Source: Umbelopsis ramanniana AG
Taxonomy: Eukaryota; Mucoromycota; Umbelopsidomycetes; Umbelopsidales; Umbelopsidaceae
DNA length: 64,000 nt
Assembly (NCBI RefSeq): GCF_025399195.1
Contig: NW_026252099.1
Coordinates: 186,001-250,000 of the forward strand
Direction: 5' to 3'
Of this stretch, positions 1-11,735 are shown piece by piece; the first letter of the stretch is position 1, and each line of letters opens with the position of its first letter. Both the position numbers and the translations under genes were made by a program. The notes beneath the pieces are model-generated. The model was not told the DNA's origin. It did not search any database and saw nothing but the letters and a program-made list of their open reading frames with translations.

Positions 1-1
1 T

Positions 2-214
2 GGCGTTTCAGATATATCTGCAGCACAGCACGCTGATATCTTGTTCGCTCGCCATGGACGCGATCTCGAAACCTGGTGCCAAAGAGAAAATGTACCTTTC
101 CTTGGATTTGATACCTTTTCAGAGGTAGAAGAGATCGTAGCGAAATTGGTGGAGGGTAAGGTTACCCTCCAGAGAGATGAGAAAACTGGATTTTGCTCTC
201 TGCTTGATGTATAG
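2..214 (+). CDS. HAD-family phosphatase, C-terminal end (partial)
   Basis: The window opens inside an exon; 70 codons are visible before the stop at 212-214. The piece reads SDISAAQHADILFARHGRDL, then a helix with WCQRENVPFLGFDTFSEVEEIV. This resembles the end of small cytosolic HAD phosphatases of the PHOSPHO/MtnX and yeast YNL010W (Pyp1) type, where a GxSDxxAA motif carries the last acidic Mg2+-binding residues and FxRxGxxLxxxC follows. The nucleophile motif DxDxT lies upstream of the window and cannot be checked. The substrate is unknown; relatives act on small phosphometabolites. Family assignment is fairly sure, exact function is not. Confidence 0.65.
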   Translation, partial: GVSDISAAQHADILFARHGRDLETWCQRENVPFLGFDTFSEVEEIVAKLVEGKVTLQRDEKTGFCSLLDV

Positions 215-473
215 ACTGGGCAGCGAAGGTGTTATGACCTACAATTCAATCAGTGCCTTAAGATGCTTAGATTGCCATATTACAATAGATTACCAGATAT
301 TCTTAGATATGAATAAGTTGGCTGTGAAAGACGCTTCCCTATAAAACACGCCTGCTTAGGTATGCCTGGTGCGAAATCATGATAAATGTTCGAATGTCGG
401 AGTACCATGTTAACAAATTTGTTAGAGCAGTTGCTTACTTACCAGGCAAAATTCTTGATCTCCATTTACGATT

Positions 474-1001
474 ATGTCAGCCAATGACACTTTGACTGGC
501 CGAGCTCAACTCACCTTTCTTGCGTTGAAAGGAAGCGAATTACCAAGTCAGATTAGAGGACATTATGTCGCGAACAGTACTCAGAAATGTTTTGGAATTG
601 CTGGTCAATTGCTCGAAGACGAACCATACCGATACCCCGAAAGCTGTTGTCTAGAACCAACCGCTAAATATCGACTCACGCTATTAGACTACGAATCGAA
701 AGAGTACTATGATATTCCAAAGGTCACGAAGCCTATCGAGAGCGATGCAGCTGTTCTACAAACGGAAGATAATGCCACTACGGACGACAATAGCACGCGT
801 CTACATTTCGAAACCGATCGATTTCTTGTCGATAATGCTGCTTGGCAACATTGCGAGCGCTATCTTCATCAGTTTTACCTTGAACTCGTTAAAAACTCCA
901 ATGCTGACGGAAAGGATGATATACACGAACATCTGTCCGAGGAATACGATGTCACTGTCTGCTTAGGAACCATGACCATTGCCCTAGGTTCACCAAGATG
1001 A
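474..1001 (+). CDS. Uncharacterised protein, 175 aa, single exon
   Basis: An uninterrupted reading frame of 175 codons begins with MSANDTLTGRAQLTFLALKG and ends TVCLGTMTIALGSPR. I do not recognise the family. The composition is ordinary for a globular protein: alternating hydrophobic beta-like stretches (AQLTFLALKG, YRLTLLDYES, YDVTVCLGTMTIAL) and a central acidic, asparagine-rich segment at about residues 85-105 that looks like a loop. There is no signal peptide, membrane segment or cysteine motif. It lies 260 nt after a HAD phosphatase on the same strand and tail-to-tail with the glomulin-like gene. It could be a real small gene or one exon of a larger one, although the stop is not obviously spliced over. 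Confidence 0.5.
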   Translation: MSANDTLTGRAQLTFLALKGSELPSQIRGHYVANSTQKCFGIAGQLLEDEPYRYPESCCLEPTAKYRLTLLDYESKEYYDIPKVTKPIESDAAVLQTEDNATTDDNSTRLHFETDRFLVDNAAWQHCERYLHQFYLELVKNSNADGKDDIHEHLSEEYDVTVCLGTMTIALGSPR

Positions 1002-1302
1002 TCAGGTAACCAATGTATATTTGCATTCACTCGGCTCGATCTATTAACATTCCTTTGGAATGGTTAATATTCAGTTGGTGACGTTGATTCTATCATTTCC
1101 ACCGACGCGAAAGGCAGCCAAACCGGACCAGCAATTGCCAATTCATAATTTGAAAAAATGCGGCAACAAGCTGGGCTTATGCGATATTATTATAACCTAG
1201 CTATCTAACAAAGCTTGCACTCTATCCAATACATCTTGCATGATAGACAAATTCATAACTCGTGAATTAATCAACTGTAAATAAAGCAACATGAGTAAAT
1301 AT

Positions 1303-4157
1303 TCAAAGCTCACTCGAGCAATCCAAATGTCTTCTCACCTCTAACTCTTCTGTTGCAGTCAATTTATCCTCATCAATACCGCCAAGTTCATAGCTCGAAA
1401 TAGGTGGACTGGATTTCGAATCCGCAGTGTGGGTGTGATCCCCTGAATGTACATGACCTTCAAACTCCTTCTTCTTCTCATGGTAAGTATCCAAGTAGTG
1501 GTTCAAAGCCTCTTTGATACCCTGTAAGAAGTTTTTCTCCACAAAAGCAACAGTATCCTTTGACTTAACACCAATCTAAATGTGAAAAGTTCGTCAGCAA
1601 CTGCTCAATAAGATCAAATGACATTTGTATTGGGCCCTATCAGACTTACGGATTTGTTCTTTTCATCGGATATGAGAAGGTAATAGTAAAAGTTGATGGC
1701 TTGCATGGTCGTTGAATACATGTCCCAAAAGTAGGACTCCGAGGCCATCATCCTCTCCCCATCGAATTTGAATATAACTGGGAAAAACTCGGTGACTACC
1801 AGCGGACTAGTATATATGCTGGAAAACTGATAGAGGGTCATTAATGTGTTGAATTATGGCACATCCAGATTACTCATTACCCTTGGATCTTGCTGTTTTT
1901 TCCTTAGGTTATTGTCTATTTGTTGCTTTGTTAGTCCAATGGCAGCTGCTCGCAATCCTTCAAAGGGGCAGCTTTTCAAGATCTCTATCAAAAGATACAC
2001 GCTCGCCTCATCTGTGCTGAGTTCGATCAGTCTAGCTAGAAATTGATGGCACAAGAAGCGATATGTTGGCTCTGGTGAAGTGGCCGCTATATATGCAACG
2101 GACTAGTATGACACGTCGAGTAAGTTTTACGATATTTGGAATGCGACGGCAGTGTCTACAACATTACCTGGAAAAGGCCGATCCATGTGCATTCTTCTGC
2201 GGATATTTCCAAGGCTTGTCGACCAGAAAGATTGCCAAACGTCCGCTGCATATCGTCCAATGTCAGCTTATCTTCGCCACGCCGCTGCAACATATCATGC
2301 AAGATAACCAGGCATTTGTCCAAACGATATGATAGCGACCCTCGACTGACAAAACTCGCTTAACAAATGTGAAAGAAGCGTACCCGGATAATACTGTAAA
2401 CTTACTTTCTGTTTAAAGAGTCTACTACATATGCTCCAAAGTCATCAAGTAAATCCTCCAATGAAAGTTGGCTATAGCCTAATGGCATAATGTCTGTTGC
2501 TTTAGATAATGCCTCATCATTTCCTACTGCAACTTCGGTCGCGAGTATGGCAACAACACCATCTATTGGCCAAGGGAGATTAGAAGCACGCACTGTGTCA
2601 TCATCATCTTCTGATTCCTCATCGTCGCCTAAGTTTTCATTCGTTTTCTTAGCTAGGCATGTATTTTAAAGGCAAGGTACAGAAATAAAATCACTTACAT
2701 GTAAATGTCTCGTTGTGGTTGAAGGCTATTACTGTAACAATTTCTTTCATCTGAAATTTTGACTTTGCGACAATAGACTAGCAAGATGATGTGATAAAGA
2801 TGTTAGCATCCTATGCAACATGGCGGGTCTGATATAGTTCAATGGCCATACCATGCTCCTTTTGATGATATCCTTGCCAAATGAATCGGCAATTTCTATG
2901 CTGGATTGTTTGTCAGCACCTGGCCTCACCGAATCAACGTTGTACTTCTTGTGTCTTGTCATATAATATGACCTTGCGAAATTGGACGGTAGGACAAACA
3001 GGATGTGATCAAACACGTTGAGGATGTGATAACAGACAATGTACCGACGTTGCTGTGGTTCTGTTTTAAGCTCGCTGTCTGATGCAGACAGCTGGGTTCT
3101 CTGCGTTAGTACATCTCGAATCAAATTAGTAACTATAATATGGATCACTTACAATGTCACCACTTGATAGCATCCCTACGCAAGCGTCGCAAAAATCATA
3201 GATCACATCAACTAGAACCTTAAGTACTTCTTTCCATGATTTTTTGGTATTCGCTATATCCTTGTTACTTCCTAAGGTCTCATCGCCGTACCCAGCTTGT
3301 AGTAAACCCTGTATAAATGTCAGAACTGGCCATTGTGCCTTGATTGGGGTGACCATGAATCGAACCAATTGCTTTGCTTTGATCCTTGCCATTACTGGAC
3401 ACTCAAGGGTTAAGTACTAAAGGTAGAGACGCAAAGCGTGGTTCATATTTCCTTACCGACTGATAGCATCTTGTTTAGAACAGCAAAAAGCACAGTTCCT
3501 TCCACTGCACTGTCCAAATTATCCAGGTCGACGTCCCAGCTTATACTGCTCATTGTCTGAAGTATCATGAGATAAAGCTCTCGAGGATTTGCATGACGCG
3601 CAATGGAATCCATGATTCGCAGTGTGATAGACCGAATTCCAAGTGACAATTCCTCACTCCCACTCGTGCCAGCGACATATGGAGACAGTAATCGCACTAG
3701 ATCCCATCCTGTAGTTTGTAACATATCGACCTTTGACATTGCAAAATACAAGACAAAGTTAACAAGGCGTAAGTTTACTTCAAAATCGAATCGTGAAGGC
3801 TTACGCGTCTCTGCTCCGAGCCAAATTCATTTGAAAGCAGCAAGCCTTCTAGAGTTTGCACAACGTGTAGTTGATCCTGAGCTGATAGGTTCCCAACGTG
3901 ATCGTTCACAAGCTCTAAAGTAGTTAGCCAAGTAAGATATAGTTCTTGTCGCTTTTCTTCACTGTCTTCCTATAATGGCGTTAGGCATTTGTAGAGGCAA
4001 TTCGCAGAATAGCAGAGAACGTTACCATTAGACAGGTTTGGCCAAGATCAAGCAGCCCGGCTAACATGCTATTGCAGTCATTGTCGCCAGTAGCATTTCC
4101 GGTATTATCTTCTTCAGTAAGAAATAGATTCCTAGTCAGGTGTGCAAGATCCTCCAT
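1303..4157 (-). CDS. Glomulin/ALF4/Ybp2-family protein
   Basis: Multi-exon minus-strand gene of about 600 aa, chosen to start at MEDLAHLTRNLFLTEEDN (4157). Exons lie roughly at 4157-4026, 3972-3810, 3740-3460, 3392-3160, 3110-2870, 2735-2700, 2640-2400, 2335-2170, 2075-1855, 1840-1650 and 1575-1303. The protein is an all-helical repeat. HANPRELYLMILQTM followed much later by LIEILKSCPFEGLRAAAIGL matches the conserved blocks of the Ybp2/ALF4/glomulin family (NPrE... and CPFpnmRaAAIGL). Family members include human glomulin, which binds the RBX1 RING of cullin ligases, plant ALF4, and yeast Ybp1/Ybp2 in the oxidative stress response and kinetochores. Which role applies here cannot be told. A His-rich acidic loop lies near the C-terminus. 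Exon borders are approximate. Confidence 0.65.
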
Positions 4158-4385
4158 AATTCGCGAACTGAGGAAGGAACGATACAAAGAATTGCTTTTA
4201 ACCACCAACGACTTTTTATTTCGAGAAAATCGCTTAGCGCTGGATAATGACTGCCTGCAGCATTGATGTCCAGTATGAATAAATCCGCGCCTCAAAATGC
4301 AATATACATGGTTTATCAAACAAGATGGGTATACATGGCTCTTCATCGCTTGGAGCGATATGAAATAGCAGACCATGGTATGTAT

Positions 4386-5181
4386 TTACAGGGCAGCGCA
4401 AAGCTCACATACAGTGCACAATATTATCACATCTTCGGGCGAGTTCTGAGCGCAAAGAATGTTTCCAGGACACGCTTCAGAGTGTTGCTGCAATAACTTA
4501 ATGCTGTCCAGCGTGAAACGCATATGGCAGTCAGAACATTCCAAGATCGACGGGTCGTCCTGGTTAATGATTGATAGTGATCCTTTTCTACATATGTAAC
4601 ATGGGCTTGATGTCCATTGATGCGACGACTCTCTGCTCAAGTGGGTATTTTCACGTATCAGATTGTCCTGCTCGTCAGCTACGTCAACTTCTGGCTCATA
4701 GTTCTCAAACGCATCTGCCATAGCTTCCTCCTCCAGCTGCATAAGTTCATCCCAGGTAGGATCATAGGATTCTAAACGTTATCAAGAAATTAGTCAACCT
4801 ACATCTTCATGGATTATGTAGTTGACGTGTCTAACCTTGTAATTCTTCGATCAAATTTTCTTCTATGGCACTTTCGAGGTTCTCCATGACCTGAGCAGCT
4901 TCTAGCTTGAGTGCATCTTCGTTATCTCGAAGGAACTTATTCCATTCTTGTATCACCATTTGTTGGAGCCACTGCGACAAAGGTTGCAAACTGTCAATGC
5001 CACATGTCGCGCCAGACGTTCGAATTACTCAGCTTTGACATACCATATTTTCTCGCCGTTGATGAATATGCGCTGAGCGAGCATCTTTCATCCTCGTCTC
5101 GCATTGTTTTTTGAATTTGTCTCGCCAATGCTCCTGTCTTGTTGACCGAGATTTTAGTTGGGCTCGCCTATGTTCTGCCAT
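4386..5181 (-). CDS. RPA-interacting protein (RPAIN/RIP-like)
   Basis: Four-exon gene starting MAEHRRAQLKSRSTRQEHW at 5181. RIP proteins carry replication protein A into the nucleus through a basic N-terminal segment, a middle helical region and a C-terminal zinc finger. All three are visible: an Arg/Lys-rich N-terminus with WRDKFKKQCETRMKDAR, a middle segment WLQQMVIQEWNKFLRDNEDAL with an acidic YDPTWDELM, and a C-terminal zinc module CYICRKG ... CSDC ... ILCTVCELC. The total is about 210 aa, near the usual 200-220. The start is chosen because it opens the conserved RIP_N block. It lies head-to-tail upstream of the glomulin-like gene with about 230 nt between them, and diverges from HSK3 with 133 nt between start codons, so the two probably share a promoter. 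Confidence 0.82.
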
Positions 5182-5314
5182 ATGATATATAAGTTATTGA
5201 GTCACAGCAAAAAGTGCGTGCGTGGAGTAAAATAAAATAAGAACAAAAAAAAAAAAACCGCGACAATTTGAGCTTCGCGTTATTACCACTCTTCAGCTGC
5301 AGCTTATTTGATTC

Positions 5315-5656
5315 ATGTCTGACGCGCAGCACCATCGGCAGCCAGTTTCCTCTACATATGCATCCAAGGCTATGCACTACGCTAGTTTGAATGCTCAACT
5401 GGATGTACTACAGAAAAACGTCGAAGAATTGCAACAGAAATTGCAAGTTACTACACAGCAAATCCCTTCGTTTCGAAAAATGGGCATTTTGCATTCCTCC
5501 ATGTAAGGAACACTGCCAACTTCTTCGTCGTCAATCACATGAAAAGTATGAATATTCACTTGTCCTATTCCATTTATTAGGTTCATGTCAGCTACTCGAG
5601 TGATCAATAATCAAAACGAGCCGAAATCTGATACTCATTCATCCATAAGCGCATAA
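5315..5656 (+). CDS. HSK3: DASH/DAM1 complex subunit Hsk3
   Basis: Two exons, 5315-5502 and 5581-5656, separated by a 78-nt intron (GTAAGG...TTAG), give 87 aa. Hsk3 is a very small coiled-coil subunit of the fungal DASH (Dam1) ring that couples kinetochores to microtubule ends. The translation shows the family pattern: a short polar N-terminus, a heptad-like helix (SLNAQLDVLQKNVEELQQKL), VTTQQIPSFRKMGILHSSM, and the family's hallmark FMSATRVI directly after the splice. Joining the exons is needed to create HSSMFMSA, which supports the intron. Usual length is 65-90 aa. DASH is fungus-specific and helps place the organism. Confidence 0.85.
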
Positions 5657-5749
5657 GCTACAACCTTACGAAAACACTCTGTACAATAGCGATAATTATA
5701 ATAAATATAATGGGTTCTATCCAAAAAATAACAACAATTCTATTTAAGA

Positions 5750-7466
5750 TCAAGATTGATAGATATGTATAATGTTGAAAGTTAAGCAAATCACCATAAC
5801 AGCGACGCCGTAAATTGCCAAACACAAAGCAGCAATCTTCTCTCGATGCCATGGCTCGTTTTCATTAATCTTTACATAGAACAATCCGGGAAGGATGAAT
5901 GATATCAACGTTGAACCAGTAGATCCAACAAATGCCAAAACCTAGGTGGAAGGTATGATGTCAATAAATATACCACCCACATCTCACGCGAAGCTCAACT
6001 TACCAAATCCAATTTCGTGACCGTAATCGCGACGATGTAACTACCGATCAATATTGCGGTGGTCATGGCAAAGAATTGGAATGGGGTGGGAGGAGGAGCT
6101 TTTCCGTTCTTCCTAGTGTTGGATTTTAAACAAGCGATGACTTTTTCCAAGGAAGCTCGGCATGGATGAGCTTGTAGTGGAAAGCTGAAAGTGTTCAGGA
6201 TGACCAACGCTATACGACCTCCAGTGACAAAGACACTTGAAGGGTCTAGCAGACGAAGGAAATAACGTTAGTCAATGGTTCGAGCATGTGCATGAGAAAC
6301 TCGCGACTTTACTCACATTCCAATATAAAATTAGGATGCACTAATTTGCCTAGGGAAAGATACCCTAAGGTGCCAATGATCTCGTATATGACGGTGGCCG
6401 ATCCTATAGAGATACCAATGACAGTAACCATCACCTGCTTGCTATTGTCCTTAAGTTCGTTGTAGACTGCAAATAACTGAGACAAGAACTGTCAGTTAAC
6501 AGAATCGTCTGAGAAATGGCTTGCACGATACATACGTTTTGGTGACAGGTAAAGGCGAATACGAAAACTGGAAGACTTCGGAAGAATCGAGTAGAAAAAT
6601 GGACCATTTCTACGTTGCCAGTTGGGTCGTTTATGAAGTTGGAAGATGAAAAGTGCCATATAACAATGGCACAGAGATATGCGACAGCAAAGAGCGACAC
6701 TATACTGGTGTACTTTAAAGAGTCCAGCTTTCGCATGAAGGAGAGGGGTACTATCGCCGTGACTGTGAACACCGTTATCCAAAACCTTCTGTCTAGAAGC
6801 ATGTTATCCTGGTTGCTGATGCCTGCCAGCGATGTGATAATCTATAAAAAAGCGTCAGCTATGTAGGCAGATTTATCTTGTACAAGCATGTTACACCTAC
6901 CGTCGGCATCAGATCTCCAATAATTAAAAGGTAAGATACACTGACTCCGAAACATTTAATGGCAATGGCCAAATCGAAAAAAATGGCTGCTGATGGCCAT
7001 GTCAGCTGTGATACCGCAAAGAATGATGCGTTTCTACCCTCCGTTCGAGCTGCGCATCTTGAAAGATAATATAATCCAAGAGATGATGTTGCTGCTGCAA
7101 ATAAGATCAAAAATATGGCAGGTATTAAGCCAACAGAAGCCACTGCAGAAGGCTGAAATTTAAGAAATATTAACGATTTCATGCATATGAACAAAGAATA
7201 GGAACATGCAAATAACAATCTTTGTTGTTTTTCTTCATAATAGTTTGGCTTACCATTGCAAGCATTCCAGAGCCGAGGACAGTGTTGGCCAGGTTAACAA
7301 TGGAGCTGCTTGGTGAAGCTGTTGATCGATGACGAGCGGTGTCCTGCTCTTGCTCCTGCATCTCGACTTTTGGCTGATCTATCATAGCGTTCGGACTATG
7401 TGAGCCTTCGTCAAGCAATTCGACGGCCTCATCAGGCAAGTCCTGAACTGGCTTATAGTCTGCCAT
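5750..7466 (-). CDS. Vacuolar amino-acid transporter, Avt5/6/7 (SLC38-like)
   Basis: About 480 aa in seven or so exons. Members of this AAAP/SLC38 group export amino acids from, or import them into, the vacuole with protons. The N-terminal tail is polar and acidic, then IVNLANTVLGSGMLAM starts TM1, the signature glycine-rich unwound helix. Further membrane helices follow at 7140-6870, 6800-6550, 6480-6340, 6240-6000 and 5940-5750, about eleven in all. VFAFTCHQN joined across an intron to LFAVYNEL is the typical CHQNxFxxYNEL motif of the Avt5-7 branch. The chosen start is MADYKPVQDL at 7466; an in-frame Met at 7601 would add 45 residues and bring the start within about 10 nt of the divergent SDS3-like gene. 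Confidence 0.85.
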
Positions 7467-7611
7467 GTCGAAACAACTTTTGGAAGTGCCGGGAAGCGGA
7501 CTTTCCTTGGTCGTTCCAGCAGAAGCGTGACTTTGATTCTCCAACCGTGACTGTCCAAACTCCACCATAACCAGCGGAAAGTCCCTTCTTTCCTGCCCCA
7601 CACGTAACCCA

Positions 7612-9394
7612 ATGCTCCCACAAACATCCCATCAGTACTCGTTACCCCCCATAACGTCTCAAGTCTATGGTCATAACTCTCGCTCTCAGTATGAGTATGC
7701 ACCGCCACCAATCCACCCTACTCACTCACCTCTACCCCATCTCTCAAACTTGGCCTTCCGACCAGAAGATGACCAGACCTATGGTGACCAGCAACACTCA
7801 CAGCGGTCAGCTTACCAAGGTGCTCCCTACGTTTATTCCCAAGGACCTTACAATTCTCCACATATGAATCAAGCTCATTCATATCACCCAATGTCTCCCA
7901 AAAATCGCCACAATAATGACTACCCACCAGTTGCTGCAGGCGGCGCTGGATCATACCATGCCATGCCAACCAAGAGCTACGACAATAGCTATTCAGATGC
8001 ACCTCATAAGCATCACGGAGAAGATCAAGCCAATTCATACAGCAATCGTTGGCGCGAAGAAGCTGAGCAGGAACCGGTCTATCGTAATGGGTACAAAGCG
8101 ACTTACCAAGAAGGTTATGGTGATGAAGACAATGATTGGGCTGAAGGAGGTAAGAAATTTTGACTTCCGATCGTTTTGGTTTCTTGTTCATTGATTTCTA
8201 ATTTTTTACTCTTCCTCAGCCGTGGATGCTGCAGAGTCTACAGAGAGTGGACGAGACAAACGAAAAAGAGAGTATACCGACCGTGTCGTCAATATCAACA
8301 GCGACTTCATGGATAATTATGAAAGGTTAGCTTCTCGGACTCCCAAGCTTAATCTATCTTTATAACTGATTAAACTCATCTGCTCGAATGATCTACTCCA
8401 TAGCATTTATCAAGAGAAGCTCAATGCTCTTCAGGAAGATCTATTGGCTATCCAGCAAGGTAATCATGACACCACGTGATGTTCGCATTTGATTACAACG
8501 ATCTAAAACCTTTTGGCTGCTGCACAGAGTCTCACCCTTCCCTTAGGGAATCCATAGCTGACTTGGAAAAAGCACGGCAACACGTAATATATCAGGCGCG
8601 TATGATTATGGAATACCATATCACTTGCACCAACGAGCAATTTCAAGCGGAAATCTCTAGTTTAGAAGACGAGTATACGGTAAGTACTGTGGCTGGTAAC
8701 CCTACAAGAAAATTTTCTTCTGGGTTGGCTAATGAAGGCAAAATTGCTAATATCACCGTAGGCGGAAAAACAAGGGATGAGAGATATGATGCTGAATGCA
8801 TTGGAAGAAAAACGAAAACGATTACGCGATGAAAAGGATAATGAAAATGATATTGCCAATGGTAAGAAAGGGCTTTGATACTGGTCACCTGAAAGTGGTG
8901 TTTCCTGAAACACAAGCTAACATATCCGTTTACCCAAAAGATATTTTCTTTTCTACGCATCAAACTCGAAACCGTAAGAGAATAATGCGCAAGAGAGGCG
9001 GTATACTGGAAACCGAATCTTTAGCGCACTACCGATCCCCCAACAGCGTGGTGAATGCTGTTGCCAAACGAAGACACGCTACTGATCATATCCTTTACAC
9101 CCGTATTATGACATTGTGTTGATGTTTACTGTATCAATCTGCTCTTTTTTATCCTTGATTCTTTTGTTCTCCTCTAGTACGCCTCAACACGCTAGCCAAC
9201 TTAAATACCGCTTTGACCACCAGAGACGAAGATGAACTTGACCAAGATTTAGTTTCCATTCGAAAGGTACCGTAGAGAGCATGCGTAGTATTGATATATG
9301 AATTGTTTTTCTCATCATTTCAATTGGATACTTGAAGGCGACAAGCACCAATAGGCGAGCTGTGCCTACGACGGCACCCAAAACTAAGCGATAA
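7612..9394 (+). CDS. Sds3/Dep1/BRMS1-like histone deacetylase complex subunit
   Basis: Multi-exon gene. The first exon encodes a long disordered N-terminus rich in Pro, Tyr, His, Ser and Gln. After an intron comes a basic segment REYTDRVVNINSDFMDNYES, then IYQEKLNALQEDLLAIQQ and a second helix SHPSLRESIADLEKARQHVI, ending in RMIMEYHITCTNEQFQAEIS. This two-helix coiled coil is the Sds3-like domain, which holds Sin3/Rpd3 deacetylase complexes together (Sds3 and Dep1 in yeast, SUDS3 and BRMS1 in animals). The C-terminal part is basic and ends ATSTNRRAVPTTAPKTKR. Internal exons lie near 8221-8325, 8402-8460, 8527-8680, 8762-8860, 8940-9100, 9179-9268 and 9340-9394. Orthology to Sds3 versus Dep1 cannot be decided. 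Confidence 0.75.
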
Positions 9395-9658
9395 TAGCGT
9401 TATTGCGACTAAGTTTCATTGTTTATTTTCTACCCTGTTACATGTGTTTTTACCTTGATTTGTGCAAAAACCGCGAATAATATCATCCACAATGTATTTG
9501 GCTACATACCCTGCTACATTATGCCTGGACGGGCCGCCGTAGGACTTTTTTCTTATTTTTTTGTTCATTGTTTGACCGGACGGACCTGAAAACATGATTA
9601 TGTTAGTGACTGCTATACTCATTAAAAAACTACGAAGATTGCATGTCAAAAGACGCTT

Positions 9659-11735
9659 ATGCATAAGAAGAGAACCTATCGACGCAGAGCGAAGGAGCAA
9701 TCGGATTCAGACGAAGAAATCAGCAATGTCATAACGGATGCAACCTCCATTCCAAAGCCTTTAGGTTTGAGTTTTGACGATTCCTTGGAATCCGAAAGTC
9801 CATTTATACCTCGAGCTCCTCAACCAAGATCCGAGGCAAATGCCAAAGTCCTTAATGATTCTAAGGCCAAAGACGATCAAGAGACAAGCGAAGCGCCTAT
9901 TCTAGAAGGTGCAGACCCACGACTCACCATTAAAAATTTGGAAGACAAAGGGGTGTCTGTGTTTGCTGCTACAGCAATTCCAGCAGGTACATACCCATCA
10001 CTTTTCCATCATCCCAATTCCGCTAGCTCTTTATTACTCACTACCGTTTTACCATACTCTATTCCAAGGCCAAACTCTTATTCGTGAACAACCGTATGGC
10101 GCAGTAATTGATGACACCAACTTGACTAAGTATTGCACAGCGTGCTTCAAAGCGTCAGAACAGCCGCTTTCTCGATGCTCATCTTGCAAATTCCTGCACT
10201 ATTGTTCTCGACAATGCCAAATTTCTGACTGGAAACAATATCACTCAATTGAATGCCCATCTTACACTAAAATTGGAAAACGAATTCCAGCTGCTGTACG
10301 ATGCATTACTCGAATGCTAATAAGAAGAGCTAACGACCCGACATCGTTCAAAACAGTTGAACGTCTGACAGTCGGTATGTTAGCTGGAGCTGCAGCAATG
10401 TGTAGTGCATTACATTATTTACATTATTCTAATTCCAATTTCCACGTTGCCAAGGCAAAGACGCAGTACCAGAGAAAGTCAAAATGAAGTACGCACAGTT
10501 GATCATGGCAGTGCGCCAAATTCTGCCGGCCAAGATGATGCCATCTGCTGGCGACACTATGGAGTTAATATGTCGTTTTACGGTCAACAGTATGTCCGTG
10601 CTCGGGTTTGATTATGCAGGAGTCGGAGTTGGTCTGTTCACCAATGTATGCCGGCTGAACCATTCGTGCTGGCCAAACTGCGCAATTACATTTGAAGGAA
10701 AAACGGCAGTTCTTCGTACCATAGGTCATGTTGAAGAATCGGAAGAGGTAATTAGTAATGGAGTGTATTAGAAATAAGAATTGTCCGCTGACATGGGATT
10801 TTGTCTTTTTTGAAAACCCCTCATAGCTCTGCATCAGCTACATCGACGTTATGGAGCCATATGAAACACGGCAGGAGAGACTTTTGGAGCAGTATTATTT
10901 CAAATGTCAATGCAAACTGTGTGGCATTACAAAAGACATAGACATCCGAAGTGCATTACGTTGCCTACGGAAAGACTGTACCGGTGCAGTTCGGTATCCG
11001 GGTAATTTATTTTGACATTTTCTTTTGGCAGTTCATGATACAATTCTCACACTTGGAAAACTCCATTGTTACGGTTCTGCTTCACTTCTATAGATAATTT
11101 GGAGGAATCAAGGGAAATGTACACAAGTCTGTGCTCCGTCTGCAGCACGGAGTTGATAGTGCCATTGGCTGATATCCAGGAACGCCAAGACCGAGTAGAA
11201 AATCTCCTGAAATTGAGTTCCTCAATGAGTAAGTGGATAACCTGCAAGACGTCTTATGATACAATGGCACAGTTGATAACCCTCTCCCTCCTTATTTTTT
11301 TAAGCATCCACAGATAAGCCCCGGGCAAGGCTAAATTTGGAAAACGCTTTCCGTATTGGTGACGGAATTCTCCATAATTGCCACCATTTGCTGGTCAAGG
11401 CTCGTCAACAGCTGAAAGACATAGCCATTGACATGAAAGATTGGGAGACAGCCTACAGTGTCACCAAGCAATTATATGAAGCCTACCAACATATATACCC
11501 CAGCAACTCGCCTATTACTGCCATCGAATGCTATGTGATTGCTAAAATGTACTCTAACCTACACCCTGAATACTCGTGGACATTACATGCACATTACGTC
11601 CAAGCTCTCAAACTATTGGAAGTTTGCTATGAAACCAATAGCAGCGTGCTACAGTCGGTTAGGAGAGAGATCCGGGAGTTGGAAGCAGAGCAATCCTTCG
11701 CTCAGATGCAAAGGCATGGCCACGATGTCCAATAA
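9659..11735 (+). CDS. SET and MYND domain protein (SMYD-like methyltransferase)
   Basis: Roughly 550 aa in several exons. After a charged, disordered N-terminus of about 90 residues comes the split SET domain: GVSVFAATAIPAG joined to TLIREQPYGAVI is the first half. The MYND zinc finger is inserted next, CTACFKASEQPLSRCSSC, then YCSRQCQISDWKQYHSIEC, a complete set of Cys/His ligands. The second SET half follows with VCRLNHSCWPNCAITFEGK, the NHSCxPN motif that binds S-adenosylmethionine, and a post-SET Cys cluster YFKCQCKLCG. The C-terminal third is helical, TPR-like, and ends MQRHGHDVQ. SMYD enzymes methylate lysines on histones or other proteins. All key SET/MYND residues seen are intact; the substrate is unknown. 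Confidence 0.85.

Noticed and set aside
9416-9700. 94-codon minus-strand frame before the SMYD gene
   Set aside because: Overlaps the SMYD leader and first codons; no domain, and no splice signals that extend it.
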